Origin: Gammaproteobacteria bacterium | GTDB lineage: Bacteria; Pseudomonadota; Gammaproteobacteria; Steroidobacterales; Steroidobacteraceae | DNA: 11,803 nucleotides | Direction: 5' to 3' | Assembly: GCA_028293725.1 (NCBI GenBank) | Contig: JAQGOE010000273.1 | Location: 1-11,803, forward strand | Shown here: in pieces, positions 7,384-11,803 of the stretch | How the letters are laid out: each line of letters begins with the position of its first letter | Numbering within the stretch: the first letter of the stretch is position 1 | Translations under genes and position numbers: made by a program | The notes under the pieces: model-generated | Databases searched by the model: none | Told to the model about the DNA's origin: nothing | Seen by the model: only the letters and a program-made list of their open reading frames with translations

Positions 7384-8337
7384 ATGAGTATCTCCGCCAC
7401 TACCGCCGCCACTACCGCCGCCACCACTGCGTCCATAGCCGCGACGCCCGATCCGCTCGAATCACTCGCCGCGACGCTGTTCCGTCCCATGGGCAGCGAT
7501 GGCGTTTACGCGCGCACGGCGCTCTACGAAGATGTCGTCGAGCGACTGACCGCCTATATCTCCCGCCAGCGTGATCCGCGCGCGGAGATTCTGCGTTTTC
7601 CGCCGGTGATGAGCCGGGATCAGCTGGAAAAGTCAGGCTACCTGAAGAGCTTTCCGAACCTGTTGGGTTGTGTTTGTGCCCTGCACGGCAGCGAGGCGGC
7701 GATCCGCTCGGCCGCCGATTCCCACTACACCGGCGGTGATTGGACGAAAGGGCTCACCGCCGCGGATCTCGTGTTGTCACCGGCGGCGTGTTACCCGGTA
7801 TACCCGTTGGTCGCCAGCCGCGGGCGTCTGCCTGCGGGCGGTTTGTTGTTCGACGTGGCGGCGGATTGCTTCCGCCACGAGCCGTCGCGCTCCCTCGATC
7901 GTCTGCAGTCCTTCCGCATGCGTGAGTTCGTCCGCATCGGCACGCCACAGGACGTTATGTCGTTCCGTGAGCAGTGGATGGCTCGGGCGGAAGGTTTGGC
8001 GCGTGACCTGGCGTTGCCGTGCGCGATGGATGTGGCCAACGATCCCTTCTTCGGCAAGGTCGGCCAGATCATGGCCGTGAGTCAGCGGCAGAACGCCCTG
8101 AAATTCGAGCTGCTCATACCGTACTACGCCGGCGCGAAGCCCACCGCCTGTATGAGCTTCAACTATCATCTCGAGCATTTCGGCGAAGTCTGGGGAATTC
8201 ATGACAGCGCGGGTGCCGTGGCCCATACCGGCTGCGTTGCCTTCGGCATGGATCGCCTCGCCGTGGCGCTTTTCTCGAATCATGGTGTGGACGTCGCGCG
8301 CTGGCCGGATTCCGTGCGCCAGGCGCTGGCTTTCTAA
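7384..8337 (+). CDS. Amino acid:[carrier protein] ligase (class II aaRS-like, Bll0957 family)
   Basis: The protein has 317 residues. It resembles the catalytic core of atypical (methanogen-type) seryl-tRNA synthetase without a tRNA-binding domain, the family of Bradyrhizobium Bll0957. Those enzymes adenylate glycine or alanine and transfer it to the phosphopantetheine of a carrier protein. Visible motifs are 'CYPVYP', motif 2 'SFRMREFVRIG' and motif 3 'GCVAFGMDRLAVALF'. The putative zinc ligands are Cys136, Glu181 and Cys284. Their spacing (45 and 103) equals that of Cys131, Glu176 and Cys279 as I recall them for Bll0957. Residues 5-16 are an ATTA-ATTA-ATTA low-complexity tail. The start is uncertain: GTG at 7369 (overlapping the dehydrogenase end), GTG at 7378 or ATG at 7384 are possible, and no clear Shine-Dalgarno decides. 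Homology starts near residue 21, so the choice does not affect the fold. The cognate carrier is probably the protein at 4754-5035. Confidence 0.93.
   Translation: MSISATTAATTAATTASIAATPDPLESLAATLFRPMGSDGVYARTALYEDVVERLTAYISRQRDPRAEILRFPPVMSRDQLEKSGYLKSFPNLLGCVCALHGSEAAIRSAADSHYTGGDWTKGLTAADLVLSPAACYPVYPLVASRGRLPAGGLLFDVAADCFRHEPSRSLDRLQSFRMREFVRIGTPQDVMSFREQWMARAEGLARDLALPCAMDVANDPFFGKVGQIMAVSQRQNALKFELLIPYYAGAKPTACMSFNYHLEHFGEVWGIHDSAGAVAHTGCVAFGMDRLAVALFSNHGVDVARWPDSVRQALAF
7396..7431 (+). repeat. 12-bp tandem repeat (three units) in the ligase 5' end
   Basis: Two perfect copies of GCCACTACCGCC (7396-7407 and 7408-7419) are followed by an imperfect third copy (7420-7431). In frame they encode Ala-Thr-Thr-Ala three times. 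Because the unit is a multiple of three, gain or loss of copies would change only the length of a flexible N-terminal tail. Confidence 0.9.
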
Positions 8338-8346
8338 CTTCCTGCC

Positions 8347-9318
8347 ATGCCGCTCGATCCGCGCGCCAAGCGGTTTCTGGATAGGCTGGCTGCCCTGCGT
8401 CCTCCGAGTGTGCTCTCTCTGACGGTGAGCGAGCGCCGTGCCGGGGTAAGTCAGCTGATGGGTTTCTCTGGCCCCGCAGAGCCCATAGGGAGCATTGCAG
8501 AGCGCACGCTGCCGGGTCCGTCAGGGCTGCCGCTGACCCTGCGTATCTATCGGCCCGCGTCAGGGCGACCCGCGACCGGGGAGTTGGATGGCCGGGCCGG
8601 GCCCGCGCTGATCTATTTCCACGGCGGCGGCCTGGTGGCCGGCAGCCTCGACACACACGATCCGGTCTGCCGCTCGTTGAGCAACGCCAGCGGTTGCATG
8701 TTGCTGTCTGTTGATTACCGGCTGGCGCCGGAATATCCGTTTCCCGCGGCCATCGCGGATGGTTGCCATGCCACCGAGTGGGTCGTCAGACATGCGGACG
8801 AACTCGGTATCGATCCTGCGCGGATCGGGGTGTGTGGTGACTCGGCGGGGGCGACGCTCGCCGCGGTGGTGTGCCAGGAGGTTGCCGCCGGCGGTCGGGG
8901 GCGGCTGGCATTGCAGTTTCTGTTATGTCCGATCATGGACTTCTGCGCGTCCACCGACTCCCGGCGCGAGTACGCCGCCGGTTACCTCGTCGACCAGGCG
9001 ACGCTGGATCATGACCTCAAGTACTATCTCGGGGCGGACGGCGACCCCATGCATCCCCGCGTTTCACCGTTACGGGTGGCGGATGTCGCCGACCTGCCGC
9101 CGACCTGCATTCACACCGCCGAATTCGACCCGTTGCGCGATGAAGGCGCCGCGTATGCCGAGCGGCTTCGGGAAGCGGGCGTGGAAACCACGTACCGGTG
9201 CCACTCCGGTATGATCCATCTGTTTTACGGAATGGGCGGGCTCATTCCCTACGTAGCGACCGCATACCAGCAGATGGGCACCGACATTCGTTCCATGCTC
9301 GGGGAAACCGCACGATGA
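8347..9318 (+). CDS. Alpha/beta hydrolase, hormone-sensitive lipase (HSL) family
   Basis: The protein has 323 residues, typical for bacterial HSL-type esterases. The oxyanion-hole motif is 'YFHGGGLVAGS' (HGGG at 92-95), the nucleophile elbow is 'GDSAG' (Ser166), the acid is probably Asp261 in 'EFDPLRDEG', and the base is His291 in 'GMIHLF'. All parts of the catalytic triad are therefore visible. Members hydrolyse short to medium acyl esters; some act as thioesterases or amidases. No signal peptide is seen, so it is probably cytoplasmic. The gene lies 9 bp after the ligase stop, and its TGA overlaps the ATG of the following gene as ATGA, so it belongs to the same operon. A role in releasing or trimming the product of the carrier-protein pathway is plausible but is inference. 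No strong Shine-Dalgarno precedes the ATG at 8347, so coupling to the upstream gene is likely. Confidence 0.9.
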   Translation: MPLDPRAKRFLDRLAALRPPSVLSLTVSERRAGVSQLMGFSGPAEPIGSIAERTLPGPSGLPLTLRIYRPASGRPATGELDGRAGPALIYFHGGGLVAGSLDTHDPVCRSLSNASGCMLLSVDYRLAPEYPFPAAIADGCHATEWVVRHADELGIDPARIGVCGDSAGATLAAVVCQEVAAGGRGRLALQFLLCPIMDFCASTDSRREYAAGYLVDQATLDHDLKYYLGADGDPMHPRVSPLRVADVADLPPTCIHTAEFDPLRDEGAAYAERLREAGVETTYRCHSGMIHLFYGMGGLIPYVATAYQQMGTDIRSMLGETAR

Positions 9319-9695
9319 ATCGCCTCGAGATCGAGAAACTGCTGCAACAGATTTACGCCGCTCGCACCGAGGGACAGCTCGACAAGCTCTGCGCGCTGTT
9401 TGCTGCGGACGCGTCTTTCAAAATCGCCGGCGCCACCGATGGCAAGCCGATAGCCATTGCGGCTCGAGGCTCGGCTGAGATTCGTACGTGGCTGGCGGTG
9501 ATGCTCAAAACCTTCAAGTTGAGTCGCTTCCAGATGCTCTCGGTGACCATCGACGGTGCCCGAGCCGCCGTTCACTGGCGGGTCGATATCCATTCGAAGA
9601 TCACGGGGGTCGTCGTGCCCACCGAGTTGGTGGACCTGGTGGAAGTGAGCGACGGCCGGGTCACGGCCTACCGGGAGTTCTTCGCTCCCTGCTGA
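9315..9695 (+). CDS. SnoaL/NTF2-like (ketosteroid isomerase-like) small protein
   Basis: The protein has 126 residues from the ATG at 9315, which overlaps the hydrolase stop (ATGA), so translation is probably coupled. The open frame extends upstream to 9198, but that part lies inside the hydrolase gene. The pattern fits the NTF2-like alpha+beta cone: an N-terminal helix 'IEKLLQQIYAARTEGQLDKL', 'CALFAADASFKIAG', a helix 'EIRTWLAVMLKTF', then strands 'MLSVTIDGARAAVHWRV', 'ELVDLVEVSDGRVTAYREFF'. The 'D-G-R-V/I-...-R-E-F/Y-F' ending is typical of SnoaL-like proteins. Such proteins include isomerases, cyclases and dehydratases as well as non-catalytic ones, so no reaction is assigned. Its 3' end overlaps the convergent small Cys/His protein gene by 28 bp. 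It is the last gene of the (+) unit that starts at 6180. Confidence 0.82.
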   Translation: MNRLEIEKLLQQIYAARTEGQLDKLCALFAADASFKIAGATDGKPIAIAARGSAEIRTWLAVMLKTFKLSRFQMLSVTIDGARAAVHWRVDIHSKITGVVVPTELVDLVEVSDGRVTAYREFFAPC

Positions 9696-9976
9696 CCTGC
9701 CTGGGCCGCCAGGGTCTCGCACTCGGTCTTCCAGGTCTCGTGACAGCGTGGGTGAAAGTGGAGGGTCACCGGTTGGCCGTCCAGCTGCGCTTCCACCTCG
9801 TATTCCACCTCAGTGGGCGATACGAGCACGCGACAAAAGTCGCAAGGAGCGCCACATCCCTTCCCGCCCCAGAGGCGAATCGACACCGCCCGGCGTAGTG
9901 CCGTCACGGTGAGGCGCTCGGTGCGCGGCGCCTCTTCTTCGGGATTTTTGCGATCGGCGGAAGCGGGCCCGTTCAT
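9668..9976 (-). CDS. Small Cys/His-rich (probable zinc-binding) hypothetical protein
   Basis: The protein has 102 residues from the ATG at 9976, which has CAGG about 9 nt upstream on the minus strand. The open frame continues to 10057, but earlier ATGs have poorer ribosome sites. The centre reads 'RLWGGKGCGAPCDFC' (Cys41, Cys45, Cys48) and later 'LHFHPRCHETW' (His73, His75, Cys78). The C-x2-C plus H-x2-C arrangement suggests one metal site, with a 'TEVEYEVEAQLDG' beta segment between the pairs. Small proteins of this layout occur in proteobacteria without a known function as far as I recall. The N-terminal 20 residues are charged and probably disordered. It is convergent with the SnoaL-like gene and overlaps it by 28 bp, an unusual but tolerable tail-to-tail overlap. 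Its link to the biosynthetic unit is not evident. Confidence 0.65.
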   Translation of the reverse strand: MNGPASADRKNPEEEAPRTERLTVTALRRAVSIRLWGGKGCGAPCDFCRVLVSPTEVEYEVEAQLDGQPVTLHFHPRCHETWKTECETLAAQAGQQGAKNSR

Positions 9977-10303
9977 TATGTGTACCTGGCAGCCCCCGGG
10001 ACTGCATCTGGCCGCTGACGTCATATCCACTATGCGCTGGACGAGAGGAGGGAGCAAGCACTGCTACGCTTGTGGCAGCGCGACTCCTGCTCCCCTTTTT
10101 CGTCACAGAATGGTCATCTCCAACGCCGCGTATCCAAACCTGGCGCTAGTTCGCGAAAAGCTTGGATTTTCTTTGCCTGCGAAAGCACTTTCCGCTATTT
10201 TTCGTGCGCCCTAGTGCGCTTTATAAAATAAGTATTAGTTCGGGGTTCTTGAACGTCGTCGCACGGAAGATCCCATCGCGAATTGCGGATCAGGAGATTC
10301 TCC
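9977..10303. other. 327-bp stretch without a convincing gene
   Basis: No coding frame in this stretch resembles a protein family. The right half (about 10110-10235) is richer in A/T than its surroundings and holds the best candidate promoter for the downstream poly-HAMP gene. It probably also contains the leftward promoter for the Cys/His protein gene, which could not be placed. A TATAAA at 10222-10227 lacks a good -35 partner. No tRNA-like or terminator-like structure with a T-run was seen. Confidence 0.5.
10173..10201 (+). promoter_or_regulatory. Candidate sigma70-type promoter upstream of the poly-HAMP gene
   Basis: TTGCCT at 10173-10178 (4 of 6 matches to TTGACA) and TATTTT at 10196-10201 (4 of 6 matches to TATAAT) are separated by exactly 17 bp. 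They lie in an AT-richer patch about 240 bp upstream of the poly-HAMP ATG. Matches of this quality occur by chance, and the nearby TATAAA at 10222 is a competing -10, so this is only a candidate. Confidence 0.25.
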
Positions 10304-10405
10304 GTGGTCATGATGCTAGCCGTTATTGACGGTTGGCCCGCGCGCGTGCGCGCCTGGCCTCTTCCGGGAGATACTCTCGTTCCCAGTCGCGTCTCCCGCG
10401 CCTGA
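10304..10405 (+). CDS. Possible 33-codon leader ORF upstream of the poly-HAMP gene
   Basis: AGGAG at 10292-10296 is ideally placed 7 nt before a GTG at 10304. In-frame ATGs at 10310 and 10313 offer alternative starts. The frame ends at TGA 10403-10405, giving about 33 residues with no recognisable domain (a hydrophobic 'MMLAVIDGW' start, then Arg/Pro-rich). It ends 31 bp before the poly-HAMP ATG. It could be a translated leader, or the ribosome-site match could be chance in GC-rich DNA. There is no family evidence. Confidence 0.2.
   Translation: MVMMLAVIDGWPARVRAWPLPGDTLVPSRVSRA
10365..10398 (+). other. 7-bp perfect inverted repeat near the end of the leader region
   Basis: CGGGAGA (10365-10371) and TCTCCCG (10392-10398) are perfect complements with a 20-nt loop. 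In RNA they could form a hairpin just upstream of the poly-HAMP ribosome site (GGAG 10426-10429). No T-run follows, so it is not a classical terminator. It may be a translation-control element or chance. Confidence 0.3.
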
Positions 10406-10436
10406 GCGCGGTGCTTTTAAATTCTGGAGCCAGGTG

Positions 10437-11803
10437 ATGCAGATTCAAGAACGCGTTCGCCGTACCCCCAAGGCAGGCAAGGTCAGTAGCACGAAGAAGA
10501 TTGGCAACGGCGGCGCGAGCGGCGGCGATTCCCCGGTTGATTCGAGCGAGTTGGACGTCCGCAAACTGCTTCGGGCCCTGCAAGCGGTCCGCGACGGTGA
10601 TTTCTCCGTCCGGCTGGCGAGTGATCAGACTGGCCTGGCCGGCAAGGTTGCCGACACCTTCAATGAGATCGTCAATTCGAACCAGCGCCTCGCCCAGGAG
10701 CTCGAACAAGCCGGGCAGATCGTCGGCAAGGACGGCAAGACCCGCCATCGGATGTCGATCGATCGGCGCTCCGGTGCCTGGGGTGCCATGGAGGCATCCG
10801 TCAACACACTCATGGACGATCTTCTCTGGCCGACGACCGAGGTCACCCGCACGATCTCCGCGATGGCCAAGGGCGACTTGTCGCAAACCATGAGTCTCGA
10901 AGTGGACGGACGCACCATCAAGGGTGAGTTCCTCCGCTCGGCGACGATCGTCAACACGATGATCGAACAGATGGGCGCCTTCACTTCCGAAGTGACGCGC
11001 GTGGCGCGCGAGGTGGGCACCGAGGGCAAGCTCGGTGGTCAGGCGGCGGTCCCTGGAGTGTCCGGCACCTGGAAGGATCTGACCGACAGCGTCAACTCCA
11101 TGGCCAGCAACCTTACCGGCCAGGTCCGTAATATCTCCGAGGTCACGATCGCCGTCGCTAACGGTGACTTGTCGCGCAAGATCACTGTGGACGTGCGCGG
11201 CGAAATTTTGCAGCTCAAGGAAGCCATCAATACGATGGTCGACCAGCTCCGCTCGTTTGCGGCGGAAGTGACCCGCGTGGCTCGCGAGGTCGGCACCGAA
11301 GGTAAGTTGGGCGGACAGGCGATCGTGCCCGGTGTAGCCGGCACTTGGAAGGACCTTACCGACTCAGTCAACGCGATGGCGACCAACCTGACGGGTCAGG
11401 TCCGTAACATTGCAGAGGTGACGACCGCCGTTGCCCGCGGTGACCTGTCCCGCAAAATCACGGTCGACGTGAAGGGTGAAATTCTCGAGCTGAAGAACAC
11501 CGTCAACACAATGGTGGACCAGCTCAACAGCTTCGCGGCCGAAGTGACGCGCGTGGCGCGTGAAGTCGGTACCGAAGGAAAGCTCGGCGGCCAGGCAGTC
11601 GTGCCAGGTGTCGCGGGTACGTGGAAGGATCTGACGGACAACGTCAACTCGATGGCCGGTAACCTCACCGGCCAGGTGCGCAACATCGCGGAAGTGTCGA
11701 CCGCCATCGCGAGCGGTGACCTGTCTCGCAAGATCACGGTGGACGTACGCGGTGAGATTCTGCAGCTGAAGGAAACCATCAACACGATGGTCGATCAGCT
11801 ACG
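10437..11803 (+). CDS. Poly-HAMP signalling protein, probably a hybrid sensor histidine kinase (5' part)
   Basis: The first 455 codons are visible and the frame is still open at the right edge. The ATG at 10437 has GGAG (10426-10429) 7 nt upstream. The N-terminus (residues 1-35) is Lys/Arg/Gly/Ser-rich, with no signal peptide or membrane segment, so the protein looks cytoplasmic. From about residue 39 HAMP-like units follow, first degenerate ('[11 protein letters not shown]', '[11 protein letters not shown]') and then near-identical 92-residue units starting at residue 189. Each carries '[15 protein letters not shown]', 'GTWKDLTD', 'NLTGQVRNI' and '[11 protein letters not shown]'. This layout is known from long cytoplasmic HAMP-array hybrid kinases (group III, Nik1-like) in which HAMP arrays precede HisKA, HATPase and receiver domains. 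The kinase part lies outside the window, so that portion is inferred. No functional link to the biosynthetic unit is visible. Confidence 0.88.
   Translation, partial: MQIQERVRRTPKAGKVSSTKKIGNGGASGGDSPVDSSELDVRKLLRALQAVRDGDFSVRLASDQTGLAGKVADTFNEIVNSNQRLAQELEQAGQIVGKDGKTRHRMSIDRRSGAWGAMEASVNTLMDDLLWPTTEVTRTISAMAKGDLSQTMSLEVDGRTIKGEFLRSATIVNTMIEQMGAFTSEVTRVAREVGTEGKLGGQAAVPGVSGTWKDLTDSVNSMASNLTGQVRNISEVTIAVANGDLSRKITVDVRGEILQLKEAINTMVDQLRSFAAEVTRVAREVGTEGKLGGQAIVPGVAGTWKDLTDSVNAMATNLTGQVRNIAEVTTAVARGDLSRKITVDVKGEILELKNTVNTMVDQLNSFAAEVTRVAREVGTEGKLGGQAVVPGVAGTWKDLTDNVNSMAGNLTGQVRNIAEVSTAIASGDLSRKITVDVRGEILQLKETINTMVDQL
11001..11803 (+). repeat. 276-bp direct repeats encoding HAMP units
   Basis: The units begin at 11001, 11277 and 11553, exactly 276 bp (92 codons) apart; the third is cut by the window edge. 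By hand alignment the first two full units differ at about 13 of 92 residues. Synonymous changes are scattered through the DNA, so the copies are not a recent duplication, or they are held similar at the protein level. A more diverged unit precedes them (about 10725-11000). Confidence 0.92.

Noticed and set aside
7777..8283. Minus-strand frame of 168 codons
   Set aside because: It is a shadow of the amino acid:[carrier protein] ligase with no domain of its own.
10323..10886. Minus-strand frame of 187 codons
   Set aside because: It mostly mirrors the N-terminal part of the poly-HAMP gene, which has a good ribosome site and clear repeat structure.
11001..11803. Regular spaced repeats as a CRISPR or satellite array
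   Set aside because: The 276-bp period is a multiple of three, stays in frame and encodes HAMP units. There are no short repeats with unique spacers.

Overview
The window is high-GC, densely packed DNA. Short intergenic gaps, Shine-Dalgarno-type starts and ATGA stop/start overlaps point to a bacterium, most likely a high-GC proteobacterium. Nothing visible fixes the genus. No tRNA, rRNA, CRISPR array or insertion sequence was seen.

Positions 1-2024 hold the 3' end of a short-chain dehydrogenase/reductase gene (+) and, facing it, a complete FATP-type acyl-CoA synthetase gene (-). The synthetase starts only 38 bp from the divergent MetY-type gene. Positions 2025-4740 are a two-gene (+) unit: an O-acylhomoserine sulfhydrylase (MetY-like) followed by a group II PLP-dependent decarboxylase. 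Positions 4754-6054 are a (-) unit: a MetA-like homoserine O-acyltransferase translationally coupled (ATGA) to a small acyl carrier protein. A 125-bp AT-richer divergent intergenic region separates it from a (+) unit at 6180-9695: an acyl-CoA dehydrogenase homologue, an amino acid:[carrier protein] ligase (class II aminoacyl-tRNA synthetase-like, Bll0957 family), an HSL-type alpha/beta hydrolase and a SnoaL/NTF2-like protein. A small Cys/His-rich protein lies convergently at 9668-9976. After about 330 bp without a clear gene and a possible 33-codon ORF, the 5' part of a long poly-HAMP protein (probably a hybrid sensor kinase) runs off the right edge. Its 276-bp repeats are highly regular.

The core at 2025-9695 reads as a compact non-NRPS small-molecule locus. 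The ligase should adenylate a small amino acid and load it on the phosphopantetheine arm of the carrier protein. The acyl-CoA dehydrogenase homologue could oxidise the tethered aminoacyl group. The MetA-like enzyme could make an O-acylhomoserine, or use the carrier-bound acyl group as donor. The MetY-like enzyme would carry out gamma-replacement on an activated homoserine, and the decarboxylase could decarboxylate the product. The hydrolase and SnoaL-like protein are plausible release or tailoring enzymes. Family assignments are supported by motifs; the pathway order and product are inference. The ligase is the firmest functional anchor: its three zinc ligands (Cys136, Glu181, Cys284) have the same spacing as those I recall for Bll0957 (131/176/279).
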